This document shows positions 1 through 7,974 of a stretch of 40,298 nucleotides of DNA, piece by piece. The notes under the pieces were generated by a model. That model had not been told where the DNA came from. It ran no database searches and saw only the letters and a program-made list of their open reading frames with translations. Position 1 is the stretch's first letter; every line of letters begins with the position of its first letter. This DNA is from Ectobacillus funiculus (GTDB taxonomy: Bacteria > Bacillota > Bacilli > Bacillales > Bacillaceae_G): the NCBI RefSeq assembly GCF_004138295.1, contig NZ_SCFM01000022.1, forward strand, positions 1 through 40,298, given 5' to 3'. A program made the position numbers and the translations under genes.

Positions 1-435
1 TTGGGCTATGCCCTTCCCACTCCTTGAGGAGGGGGACTTCTTGCCGGAAAATCTGTTAAAGATAGTACGGAAAAATGGTTCCATGTGCTTATATCGATAT
101 AGATTGTTGCAACTCATAAAGACCTGTACAATACCATATGTCCTAATACACCTTTATGTGGATGATCATTCCTTTGGCATCCTATTACCTCAAAAGGCTT
201 CACTTTTTCTAAGACAAACGTTGTATAATTTGCTTATTTGATCCTACATAAATTGTTTAAAATAAGTGCTCATGAATAGTATCCATATGAGGTCCCTAAC
301 ACCTCTGACATTCATATTTGGTTTGTTTTTTGTAAGATATCTATGATTGATAAACTAATGGTTATATATAATAGTGACCCTATATAATCACTATAATTTA
401 TACATCTATAACACTACTTTAAATTGATTTTAAAG
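1..435. other. left edge, no gene supported
   Basis: I see no credible gene here. The open frame at 8-241 has no ribosome site and resembles no family I know. The first 50 bases form a GC-rich hairpin (GGGCTATGCCC, then CCCACTCC with a GGAGTGGG-type complement). It looks like the hairpins at IS605-type ends and like the sequence near 20605-20640, but that is only a resemblance. From 241 on the DNA is AT-rich. Confidence 0.3.
371..394. repeat. ATAGTGA inverted repeat, possible operator
   Basis: ATAGTGA at 371-377 is mirrored by TCACTAT at 388-394 across a 10-bp AT-rich spacer. Direct copies of ATAGTGA recur at 476-482 and 524-530. All four lie upstream of the LacI-type gene and differ from the CCGGTT operators. 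They could bind a second regulator, but no function is known. Confidence 0.3.
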
Positions 436-446
436 GAAACCGGTTT
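436..446. promoter_or_regulatory. single CCGGTT operator upstream of scrR
   Basis: GAAACCGGTTT at 436-446 matches the core of the two operators before scrB (GAAACCGGTT). As there, the right arm runs into a -35-like hexamer (TTGAAA, 445-450). I find no convincing -10 at the right distance. The likely role is self-control of the LacI-type gene that follows. Confidence 0.5.
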
Positions 447-724
447 GAAATAGATACCTTTATCAATAACTTTTTATAGTGACTATATTGGGTGACTTTA
501 TTTCTGATTATACTCTTTGTTATATAGTGAGGCTTTCACAGAAGGAAACCTGAGTGATTAGCTTTTCACGTAGGATGCGTATTATAATGTTTATAAGGTT
601 AGAAACGGGCAGGAAATGCCTGTTTTTTTATGAAATTTATTTATTTGTAATAAACAAGAACTTTCCTAGCTGTTTGGGTACTAGTATAATATGTATGGGT
701 TTTAAAAGCGCAGGAGGACATGGA

Positions 725-1708
725 ATGAAGCCTAAAATTGAGGATGTGGCAAGATTAGCAGGTGTTTCACGAACAACGGTTTCTAGGGTATTGAATAATC
801 GTGGTTACATCAGTACGGAAACAAGAGAAAATGTTCACAAGGCAATGAATGAATTGAATTATTTTCCAAACGATGTTGCACGCTCTTTATTTAATAAACG
901 AACGAACTTGATAGGATTAATTTTTCCAACAATAAGTAATCCGTTTTTTGGTGAACTCACCTTTCACATAGAGAATATCTGTGCCAAATTAGGTTATAAA
1001 GTGTTGCTTTGCAACAGCTTAAATCGTATAGATGAAGAAGAGAAATATTTAGAAATGCTTATGCGAAATCAAGTAGATGGAATCATTGTTGGGACACACA
1101 ATCGAGGTATTCTGAATTATCATCAGCAAAATTTAAATGTTGTAGCAATTGATCGTAACCTCTCAGAAACAATTCCTGTAGTTAGTTCCGACAATTATGC
1201 GGGTGGTGAAACAGCGACAGAATTGTTAATCTCGAAAGGCTGTCAACATATTGTTCATATTAATGGATCAGGCGAGTTGGAAACACCGGCAAAATTAAGG
1301 AGAAAAGCGTATGAGGATGTAATGGAAAGGTACGGGAGAACCCCCATTACATATGAAATTCTAGAGGCATTTGATCGGCCAAGTCAACAAGAAGTAATGA
1401 GTAAGATCCTTGATGAACAACCAGAAGTAGACGGTATTTTTGCGAGTAGTGATTTATTTGCAGCCGCCTTCATGGCTGAGGCAAAAAAACGAGGGAAAGA
1501 TATACCAAAACAAATAAAAGTTGTCGGTTATGACGGAACAGAAACGGGTCAAATATTACTGCCGGAATTGACAACGATACAGCAGCCAATTAGTTTAATT
1601 GCCCAAACGGCAATTGATATATTATTAAAAAAAATTGAAGGTGAAGTTACTGATTTACCACTGGAAATCCGCCTTCCAATTAAACTTTTAAAAGGGGAAA
1701 CTACGTAA
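725..1708 (+). CDS. scrR: LacI-family sucrose operon repressor
   Basis: This 327-aa transcription factor has the LacI layout. An N-terminal helix-turn-helix spans about residues 4-24 (IEDVARLAGVSRTTVSRVLN), followed by a hinge helix near 48-54 (DVARSLF) and a periplasmic-binding-protein-like sensor domain from about 62 to the end (LIGLIFPTISNPFFGEL). The ATG at 725 is chosen because GGAGG lies just upstream (712-716) and the HTH begins right after it. An upstream in-frame start would add 57 residues unlike the family. It precedes scrB and scrK, and CCGGTT palindromes lie both upstream of it and in the scrB promoter. It therefore probably represses the sucrose genes and itself. The effector (sucrose or fructose phosphate) is inferred from context. 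Confidence 0.85.
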   Translation: MKPKIEDVARLAGVSRTTVSRVLNNRGYISTETRENVHKAMNELNYFPNDVARSLFNKRTNLIGLIFPTISNPFFGELTFHIENICAKLGYKVLLCNSLNRIDEEEKYLEMLMRNQVDGIIVGTHNRGILNYHQQNLNVVAIDRNLSETIPVVSSDNYAGGETATELLISKGCQHIVHINGSGELETPAKLRRKAYEDVMERYGRTPITYEILEAFDRPSQQEVMSKILDEQPEVDGIFASSDLFAAAFMAEAKKRGKDIPKQIKVVGYDGTETGQILLPELTTIQQPISLIAQTAIDILLKKIEGEVTDLPLEIRLPIKLLKGETT

Positions 1709-1867
1709 AAGCTAATTTGTTCATGTAACAAATTTAACAGCTTACAGTTGAAAAGCTTTATAACAAGTTGAAAAAGAAACAAATTATACTCCATTTTTCA
1801 AATAACCTAAAAAACATTGCCGTTATACAATGTTTTTTAGGTTTTATATATCATGTGACCTATTTGT

Positions 1868-1923
1868 GAAACCGGTTGACATATGAAACCGGTTGACATA
1901 TAATACAGTTGAAAATGCTTGCA
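1868..1923 (+). promoter_or_regulatory. scrB promoter with tandem operators
   Basis: This is a perfect sigma-A promoter: TTGACA at 1876-1881, a 17-bp spacer, and TATAAT at 1899-1904. Two direct 14-base copies of GAAACCGGTTGACA (1868-1881 and 1885-1898) are 17 bp apart. One covers the -35 and the other fills the spacer up to the -10, so a bound LacI-type repressor would block polymerase directly. Just downstream, TGAAAATGCTTGCA (1910-1923) resembles a CcpA cre site with two mismatches. Confidence 0.85.
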
Positions 1924-2108
1924 CTATTCAAGTAAAAGGTTCTAAATCTTTCTTTCAGGGGAGAATTTTAAAAATCCTGTATTGGAAGTTAAGTATGTAT
2001 GTTTTCTTTTTTATTCACAACATAGGCTTCAACTTTACCTTATAAAAAAAGCAAAGGCTTACAAGACAATTCGAAAAATTACAAAAGGATAGATAGGGAG
2101 AGGATAGG

Positions 2109-3596
2109 ATGTTAGCAGTAACCAAACTTCAACAGGCGGAAGAAGCACTTAAGAATGCTAAAGAAAAAGTAAACGATCACTACCGACTGGGATACCATAT
2201 TATGGCACCGGCTAATTGGATTAATGATCCTAATGGTTTAGTTCAGTATAAAGGGGAATATCATGTGTTTTACCAGCATCATCCATATGACGAAAATTGG
2301 GGACCGATGCACTGGGGGCATGTGAAAAGCAAAGACCTGGTTCACTGGGAACACTTGCCGATTGCGCTTGCACCGACAGAAGCGTATGACAAGGATGGCT
2401 GTTTTTCAGGAAGCGCAGTTGATGATAACGGAGTACTGACGTTAATTTACACAGGTAACATATGGGTTGATCGTGAGAAGGATATTCTTGACCAATCACA
2501 ATGTATTGCGACAAGTACGGACGGTATTCATTTTACAAAAGAAGCTGTCAATCCGGTTATCGCGAAACACCCTGAGGAAGGATCTGGGCATTTCCGCGAT
2601 CCAAAAGTATGGAAGCATGAAGACCATTGGTATATGGTCCTAGGAACTAGAAAAGAAGATATTGGAAAAGTTGTTTTATATAAGTCAAAAGATTTAAGAC
2701 AGTGGGAATATCTTGGCGTATTGGAAGAAAGCGATGGAACAGAAGGATATATGTGGGAGTGCCCTGATTTCTTTGAACTTGGCGGAAAGCATGTGCTGTT
2801 ATTTTCACCGCAGGGAATGGCAGCTGAAGGAGAGAAGTATCAAAATCTGTTCCAAACAGGTTATATTGTGGGAGATTTTGATTATGATACACTCAAATTT
2901 TCGCATGGTGAGTTTACAGAGTTAGATTATGGACACGATTTCTATGCTGTTCAAACGTTGCTTGATGATCAAGGTCGACGTATCGCTTTCGGCTGGATGG
3001 ATATGTGGGAATCCCCGATGCCAACAAAGGAGCATGGTTGGGCCGGTGCTTTAACATTGCCTCGCGAGCTGACTCTTGCTGATGATGGAAAGCTTGCGAT
3101 GAATCCTGTTTCTGAGCTGGCAATGCTTCGTGAGAAACCCATTGATCTATCTATAGAGGCCATTAATAATGAGAGCATTCATACAGGGATCAAAGAAGAA
3201 CTGCTCGAAATAAAAGTAGAATTTTCACTGAAAGATGTGACAGCAGATGAGTTTGGTTTAAAACTTAGATGTAATGAGGAAGGAACAGAGGAGACAATCG
3301 TTGGATTTAATGTTAAGACCTCTAAATTATTTATTGACCGTGAAAAGTCAGGTAGTGGTGTAAGTGGGATTCGCAACAGTAAAGTCGAACTGCAATCTGA
3401 TACGTTGTCACTTCATCTTTATCTAGATCGCTCATCTGTCGAGGTATTTGCTAACGAAGGTTTTAATGTAATGACAAGTAGAATCTATCCACAAACATCA
3501 AGTTTGGATTTTCAACTCTACGCGAAAAATGGAGCGGTTCGTATCAAAGATTTAAAAGTGTGGAAATTGAAAGATATTTGGAAAGAAAATAAATAA
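2109..3596 (+). CDS. scrB: sucrose-6-phosphate hydrolase (GH32)
   Basis: This 495-aa cytoplasmic glycoside hydrolase of family 32 has no signal peptide and the usual length. Motifs in order are WINDPNG at 37-43 with nucleophile Asp40, FRDP at 162-165 with transition-state Asp164, and WECPDF at 216-221 with acid/base Glu217. A C-terminal beta-sandwich follows from about residue 350. The family splits sucrose 6-phosphate into glucose 6-phosphate and fructose. The ATG follows GGGAGAGG. The gene is first in the scr unit, about 200 nt downstream of the strong operator-bearing promoter, and the fructokinase gene follows. No sucrose PTS permease lies nearby, so uptake must be encoded elsewhere. The enzyme could also act on free sucrose. 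Confidence 0.92.
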   Translation: MLAVTKLQQAEEALKNAKEKVNDHYRLGYHIMAPANWINDPNGLVQYKGEYHVFYQHHPYDENWGPMHWGHVKSKDLVHWEHLPIALAPTEAYDKDGCFSGSAVDDNGVLTLIYTGNIWVDREKDILDQSQCIATSTDGIHFTKEAVNPVIAKHPEEGSGHFRDPKVWKHEDHWYMVLGTRKEDIGKVVLYKSKDLRQWEYLGVLEESDGTEGYMWECPDFFELGGKHVLLFSPQGMAAEGEKYQNLFQTGYIVGDFDYDTLKFSHGEFTELDYGHDFYAVQTLLDDQGRRIAFGWMDMWESPMPTKEHGWAGALTLPRELTLADDGKLAMNPVSELAMLREKPIDLSIEAINNESIHTGIKEELLEIKVEFSLKDVTADEFGLKLRCNEEGTEETIVGFNVKTSKLFIDREKSGSGVSGIRNSKVELQSDTLSLHLYLDRSSVEVFANEGFNVMTSRIYPQTSSLDFQLYAKNGAVRIKDLKVWKLKDIWKENK

Positions 3597-3807
3597 AGTA
3601 GTTTGTTTCAAGAATCTGTTACGTACAGCTAGGATTATGTCCTTATGTTATGTTGCTCCATAGGTTTAGAAAAAGAAATATAATAGATTTCCTTTAAGGA
3701 ATTTATCAAAATTAAAGTTCGCCAAGTGCTTTCACAAAAAGCCTTGGCTTCTTAATTATAATTTGAGCTAAGAACAGGAGTTTTAAACTGTAAATGAGGT
3801 GGAACAT

Positions 3808-4779
3808 GTGGGAAAGCTATATTGTATTGGAGAAGCACTAATTGATTTTATCGCACTGCAAAAAGGGGAGCAACTAAAGCACGTATCAACTTTTGAGAAA
3901 GTACCGGGCGGGGCTCCAGCAAATGTTGCTGTGGCTGTTGCTAAGTATGGAGGAAAATCCTCCCTCATTACAAAGCTGGGTAATGATGCATTTGGAGATT
4001 TTCTCATTGATACTCTAAAACATAATGATGTTGAGGTAGATAAAATTTTCCGAACAAATGAAGCGAATACAGGTTTAGCTTTTGTCTCTGTTAAAGAAGA
4101 TGGGGAACGTGACTTTGCATTCTATCGTAACCCATCAGCTGATTTATTGTTAACAGATCATGATATACAATCAGATTGGTTTTCAACAGGAGATATTCTT
4201 CACTTTGGTTCAGTAGATTTAGTGGAAAGCCCTATGAAATATGCTCATGGAAAAGCCATTGAAGCAGTAAAATCCTGTGGGGGCATTATCAGCTTTGACC
4301 CGAATATACGACTGCCTCTCTGGAATAGTCCTGCAGCATGCCGAGACACAGTCCTAGCATTCCTGCCGCTAGCTCACATTGTTAAAGTTTCTGATGAAGA
4401 ATTGGAGTTTATTACGGGCATTTCGGATATAACTGAAGCAATCCAGTCTTTATTTGTAGGAGATGTTCAAGCTGTTTTATATACACAAGGTGCAAAAGGT
4501 GCCGAATTATATACTAAAGAAGGGATGTATAAATCCTCAGGGTTTAAGGTAACCGTTGCTGATACAACTGGGGCGGGAGATGCATTTATGGGAGGATTTT
4601 TATATAAATTACTTGAAAAGGATGTTCAAGTGACAAACCTGGTTCAGTTATTAAATATGCATCACAAGGAAATTTTGGAGTTTTCCAATGCTAGCGGAGC
4701 CCTTACAGCCTCTGTAAAGGGAGCAATACCTGCAATACCTGCAAAGAAACATATTTTAACCTTTTTAAGTACTAGATAA
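3808..4779 (+). CDS. scrK: fructokinase (PfkB family)
   Basis: This 323-aa ribokinase/PfkB sugar kinase phosphorylates the fructose released by ScrB to fructose 6-phosphate. The N-terminal signature PGGAPANVA is at 33-41. The C-terminal ATP-binding and catalytic motif DTTGAGDAF is at 252-260, with catalytic base Asp258. I chose the GTG at 3808 because GAGGTGG (3796-3802) sits 5 bases before it. An in-frame GTG at 3799 would lie inside that ribosome site. The gap from scrB is about 210 bp and contains only a weak hairpin, so co-transcription from the scrB promoter is likely. A strong terminator follows. Confidence 0.88.
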   Translation: MGKLYCIGEALIDFIALQKGEQLKHVSTFEKVPGGAPANVAVAVAKYGGKSSLITKLGNDAFGDFLIDTLKHNDVEVDKIFRTNEANTGLAFVSVKEDGERDFAFYRNPSADLLLTDHDIQSDWFSTGDILHFGSVDLVESPMKYAHGKAIEAVKSCGGIISFDPNIRLPLWNSPAACRDTVLAFLPLAHIVKVSDEELEFITGISDITEAIQSLFVGDVQAVLYTQGAKGAELYTKEGMYKSSGFKVTVADTTGAGDAFMGGFLYKLLEKDVQVTNLVQLLNMHHKEILEFSNASGALTASVKGAIPAIPAKKHILTFLSTR

Positions 4780-4823
4780 AATAAGCTGCTAGTATCATGT
4801 TGTTCATCTTTGTGAGAGTGGTA

Positions 4824-4871
4824 ATGGAAATAGTCTCAATTCCTAAGGGATTGAGGCTATTTCCATTTTAG
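4824..4871 (+). terminator. terminator after scrK
   Basis: A long perfect hairpin has arms at 4824-4840 and 4850-4866 (ATGGAAATAG...CTATTTCCAT) around a short loop, ending in TTTTA. It closes the sucrose unit. Confidence 0.8.
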
Positions 4872-4884
4872 AAGGGGGGATCCA

Positions 4885-5018
4885 GTGATTAAGCACATCA
4901 AGAAGATTTTAGGGACTAATAAGGGCTGGACAACAAATGTATCAAGCAGGATTCCATCAACATAAAGAAAATTTTATATATATTTTAAGATCATTTGGAG
5001 TGGAGGGGTCATTTATTA
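4885..5018 (+). other. degenerate coding traces
   Basis: A GTG at 4885 behind AGGGGGG opens a 26-codon frame ending at 4965. A second frame from about 4914 to 5018 reads as protein-like (MYQAGFHQHKENF...) but is closed upstream by a stop. Neither resembles a family I know. The pair looks like a decayed short gene, and either frame may be chance. Confidence 0.2.
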
Positions 5019-5100
5019 AATAGAGTTTTCATCCTGTGGGTAAGACAATATATTGTATGAGTTGTTCATGAGGTCAACAAAAAATAGGGGGTATTCAAAC

Positions 5101-5898
5101 ATGAGTTTCTATTTTCAAGAATGTGCACAAACTGATGTTGAAAAAGTAATCCAGAAATATGTAAGTACATTAAGCTCTCCTATCGATTCCTTCTTGGAGG
5201 AGCATATTCTCAATTACGCATTTTATACTATCAATTATAATTCTAAAGTGGCAGGTTATTTTGCCGTTCATAGTAATCAGTATCTTACACAATTTTATTT
5301 AGAGTTACGCTATTATAAGGAATCTCAGGAGATTTTTAAAAATGTTCTTAGAGATCATTCCGTCCAATCCATCATGGTTCCAACATGCGACGAACTTTTT
5401 TTAAGCTTGGCATTAGATCATGATTATAAAATTGAAAAACAAGCTTACTTTTTCCAAGATAACAAAGTGGAAATTCCAACAGAAAAACTTTATAAAGAGG
5501 GGGAATTCAGAGCTGCCGTTCCTAATGATGCTAGCAAAATAACCGAGGTATGTCAGGACTTCATTGATAAAGTGGAACAACGCATTGAAAATAGAGAAAT
5601 ATTCACCTTCATCAAAGGAAATATACTGCTTGGAATAGGAATTGTAGAACGAAGTAAATTACTTGACGGGTATGCAAGTATCGGAATGTTTACAAATGAA
5701 CAGTACAGAAAACAAGGAATAGGTCGAACAATCATACATCACCTAAAGGAATGGTGTTATGACAATAAACTAAATCCGATTTGTGGGTGCTGGTATTATA
5801 ATGTTCCCTCAAAGCAAACGTTAGAAAGTGCTGGTATGGTCTCTAAAACAAGACTATTAAATATCAAAGTCCCCGAATGCTATGAAAATTTGAAATAA
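5101..5898 (+). CDS. GNAT-family N-acetyltransferase
   Basis: This 265-aa protein has its GNAT fold in the C-terminal half. FTNEQYRKQGIGRTIIHHL matches the acetyl-CoA pyrophosphate-binding loop (R/Q-x-x-G-x-G/A) followed by its helix. The N-terminal half looks like a second, degenerate GNAT-like lobe. I chose the ATG at 5101 because AGGGGG lies just upstream and the preceding 16 codons look like leader sequence. It would transfer an acetyl group from CoA to an unknown amine. It stands alone between the sucrose unit and a hairpin, so context gives no hint of substrate. Confidence 0.8.
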   Translation: MSFYFQECAQTDVEKVIQKYVSTLSSPIDSFLEEHILNYAFYTINYNSKVAGYFAVHSNQYLTQFYLELRYYKESQEIFKNVLRDHSVQSIMVPTCDELFLSLALDHDYKIEKQAYFFQDNKVEIPTEKLYKEGEFRAAVPNDASKITEVCQDFIDKVEQRIENREIFTFIKGNILLGIGIVERSKLLDGYASIGMFTNEQYRKQGIGRTIIHHLKEWCYDNKLNPICGCWYYNVPSKQTLESAGMVSKTRLLNIKVPECYENLK

Positions 5899-5956
5899 AT
5901 ACCTTATACAAGGAATGGAGAGATGGAAAGATTCATAAACGGAGGCATTTTTCACA

Positions 5957-5995
5957 TAAAAACGCCGACTCGTTTTTTTATTTTTGTGAGTCGGC
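5957..5995 (-). terminator. hairpin terminator, mainly minus strand
   Basis: GCCGACTC at 5964-5971 pairs with GAGTCGGC at 5988-5995. On the minus strand the stem is followed by GTTTTTATG, about 70 nt past the stop of the small minus-strand gene. The plus-strand acetyltransferase gene also ends nearby, so the hairpin may work both ways. Confidence 0.55.
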
Positions 5996-6065
5996 TAGTG
6001 AATTTTATGATACGGAGAAATCATTATTATTTACTCCTCGCTTTTGATGACTTAAGTTAAAAAAC

Positions 6066-6158
6066 TTATTTGGTACGAATCCGAGCATTTCCGTATGCAT
6101 CCATTAATTTTCCGTATTCTTCCATTGCTGTAGCGACTAAATTTAAAAGTTTTTTCAT
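6066..6158 (-). CDS. 30-residue small protein
   Basis: This short gene begins with a complete GGAGG ribosome site 8 bases before its ATG and ends about 70 nt before a hairpin terminator. The product starts MKKLLNLVATAMEEYGKL and ends YGNARIRTK. It has an amphipathic helical N-terminal part and a basic tail. It has no signal peptidase site, cysteines or clear membrane span. I do not recognise the family. The ideal ribosome site and separate terminator argue for a translated gene. A cell-cell signalling or regulatory peptide is possible but speculative. Confidence 0.55.
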   Translation of the reverse strand: MKKLLNLVATAMEEYGKLMDAYGNARIRTK

Positions 6159-6359
6159 TTGAATTACCTCCTTAGTGTATTGACTACACTTTATATTTTT
6201 TATGCTTTTTTAGCAAACTGGCTATAGAGTCGTGGCAACGGAAACAATGAAACTGAAAACGAATAACTGTTTTATTTGAACTACCAATACGACATGTTAG
6301 GTACATTTAGAAACATTTTGGGTGCCGTTTTTCAGAAAGGTAGAAGAGCATAAGGGGTT

Positions 6360-6515
6360 TTTGTCCCCACTCTGGGTGTGGAGTCAGGCAAAGCCTGACA
6401 AAACCATGGGTACACGAAAATGGTAAAAATGTCTCCATTGTGTCCCCCTATTTTTGAGTGGTGTCCCTACCGTGTCCCCATAAAAAGTAACTCCTGTCCC
6501 CCTTACGTCCCCATC
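6360..6515. repeat. cluster of GTCCC motifs and a hairpin
   Basis: Within about 150 bp there are six copies of TGTCCC or GTCCCC (near 6363, 6441, 6462, 6473, 6495 and 6506), plus a hairpin GTCAGGC-AAA-GCCTGAC at about 6383-6399. The density is far above chance in this AT-rich DNA. It resembles REP-type repeats that gather next to Y1 (RAYT) transposases, but no transposase is visible here. No gene is supported from 6159 to 6788. A frame at about 6700-6868 (WKQEKEQKKYPKSKES...) lacks a start. Confidence 0.4.
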
Positions 6516-6788
6516 ACTTTTTCACGAGTCCGAATATTTTTAATCCAATCCATCCGAAAAAACAGACAGAATCCAAGTAGATAAAGAAAAAAATTATGTT
6601 ATCAAAGTCCCTCAATTTTATCTAAGGAACAATTATATACTTGCTTCATAAATGCCCATTGCAAAGTTGTTTTGGATTTATTTTTCCCACAGCGGCTTAG
6701 GCTAAATGGAAGCAAGAAAAAGAACAGAAAAAATATCCAAAATCTAAAGAAAGTGATACAGTTCTAAAAAATGTCGTGAAGAATTTAG

Positions 6789-6983
6789 GTGCTAAACTTA
6801 TTGAAAACATTATATGGTATATCGCTTTGTCTACTGGGGAGTTTCTTGATTGGATTAACAGTTAATAGTCTTGGAGATATGGGTAACACCCTAAGAAAAG
6901 TAATAGGAATTATATGTATTGCATTAGATATCAAAACAGTAAGCATTAAAAATAAAAAGAAATTAAAAAGGAGGGTGAAATAA
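6789..6983 (+). CDS. small membrane protein, 64 aa
   Basis: The GTG-started frame has two hydrophobic stretches, about residues 8-26 (YGISLCLLGSFLIGLTV) and 37-50 (KVIGIICIALDI), and a very basic tail (KNKKKLKRRVK). Its stop overlaps the next start as TAATG, and the ribosome site of the next gene lies inside its last codons. This suggests coupled translation. The gene's own ribosome site is weak and its start uncertain. I do not recognise the family. Confidence 0.45.
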   Translation: MLNLLKTLYGISLCLLGSFLIGLTVNSLGDMGNTLRKVIGIICIALDIKTVSIKNKKKLKRRVK

Positions 6984-7393
6984 TGGATAATACAAATCCC
7001 GAGTACGTTGATTTCAACATCATATGCTCAGATGATTGCGGAAACGCACCCAAAAAAATTTCCCTTAAGGAATTCACCGTAGCTTTTGCTAATAACGATA
7101 TGGTTTTTATTACTGAGAACATTACAGATAGTTTTCATTGGAATATAATCGGTAAAAAATCTATTCAAGGAAAAGAAAAGTTTATTGAAAATCTAAAACA
7201 AATGAAAAATAGTAAAGTAACAGAACTAAACATTAGAAACATCATTACCCATAGCAATACTGGTTCTGTCAACGGAACGATAATATTAGAAAATAAGCAA
7301 AGTTACGCTTTTTGTGACGTCTATAATTTCACCAGTGCAAGTAAAAATTCAAAGATAAAAGAATTAACATCTTATGTAATTGAAATATCATAA
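6983..7393 (+). CDS. NTF2-like / SnoaL-like family protein
   Basis: This 136-aa soluble protein follows AAAAAGGAGGGTG. The pattern of a helix (KEFTVAFANNDMVFITENITD), a WNIIGKKSIQGKEKF segment and three to four beta strands ending in VIEIS is typical of one-domain NTF2-like (SnoaL-like) proteins, which are usually 110-140 aa. The family forms a cone-shaped pocket that can be an enzyme or only a ligand-binding fold. Activity cannot be read from sequence. It is coupled to the small membrane protein upstream. Confidence 0.65.
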   Translation: MDNTNPEYVDFNIICSDDCGNAPKKISLKEFTVAFANNDMVFITENITDSFHWNIIGKKSIQGKEKFIENLKQMKNSKVTELNIRNIITHSNTGSVNGTIILENKQSYAFCDVYNFTSASKNSKIKELTSYVIEIS

Positions 7394-7518
7394 TCAAATA
7401 TATTAAAATTCTATATATTAATATTTTAATTTTAAATGGACACTTTTATAAGTTAAGTTATTGAGCTAAAAAGTGCTAATGTTACATAAACAGACTGTAC
7501 GTACTTCCGTTTTCATTC

Positions 7519-7615
7519 ACTATGTCAACGATCAGCTTCAATTGGGGCTGTTCGTTGACCGCCGGAAAGTAAGATCTTCCCTTTTAAAAGCAAAAAAGCC
7601 TGTCCATAATCCTGG
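7519..7615. repeat. intergenic repeat E, copy 1 (hairpin at 7526-7561)
   Basis: This stretch matches 20821-20925 in several blocks: CA-TATGTCAAC, AGC-TC-AAT-GGGGCT, then an AGATCTTCCC/AGATTTTTCC block and AAAA-CCTGTCCATAA. In this copy GTCAACGA-CAGC pairs with GCTG-TCGTTGAC to form a 13-bp stem. It looks like an IS end or a small non-coding mobile element. From 7616 to about 7850 I see nothing recognisable. Confidence 0.45.
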
Positions 7616-7849
7616 ATAGCTTTCTAAAGTAATGTATTTACAAAATAAAAAGGAACTCTATCAGTCCTGTTCCCCTGGTACCAGCCCCACCTACGCTGTA
7701 TACCCCTGACAGCCACGCGCGCCATCCAACCCAATTACTATCATACCAGATAACGCTTACATTTAGGGGGTTAACCTTTCGTCAAATCTTGCAAAGGTAC
7801 ATGTCGAAAACTGTATAAACTCAGGAAAAGTAGAAAAGATCATACATAA

Positions 7850-7974
7850 TATGGAAGCGATGCCTATGCTTCAAAAGAAGCAAGTTTTCTTACGGGAGAA
7901 GTCCGTCAAAAACCAGAAGGAATTTATATTTGTGGGCGTAAAACCACGATACCTTTAGGTTCGTGGTAGTTCAC
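7850..7974 (+). mobile_element. IS200/IS605-type right-end remnant
   Basis: The segment ends in a short hairpin, CCACGA...TCGTGG (about 7944-7967), followed by TAGTTCAC. The 39.4-kb element ends with the same arrangement, as is usual for IS200/IS605 right ends. A small hairpin (GAAGC...GCTTC) lies about 95 bases earlier. No TnpA or TnpB reading frame remains. The end falls exactly where the araC-type gene stops on the other strand. Confidence 0.45.

Noticed and set aside
8-241. 77-codon open frame at the left edge
   Set aside because: No ribosome site, no family resemblance, and it starts within a hairpin-forming segment.
554-724. Upstream extension of the LacI-type gene
   Set aside because: The added residues are unlike LacI proteins and the good ribosome site lies just before the ATG at 725.
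3720-3755. GCCAAG...CTTGGC hairpin between scrB and scrK as a terminator
   Set aside because: The stem is only six pairs with a large loop and no T run after it; at most it is an mRNA processing or pausing hairpin.
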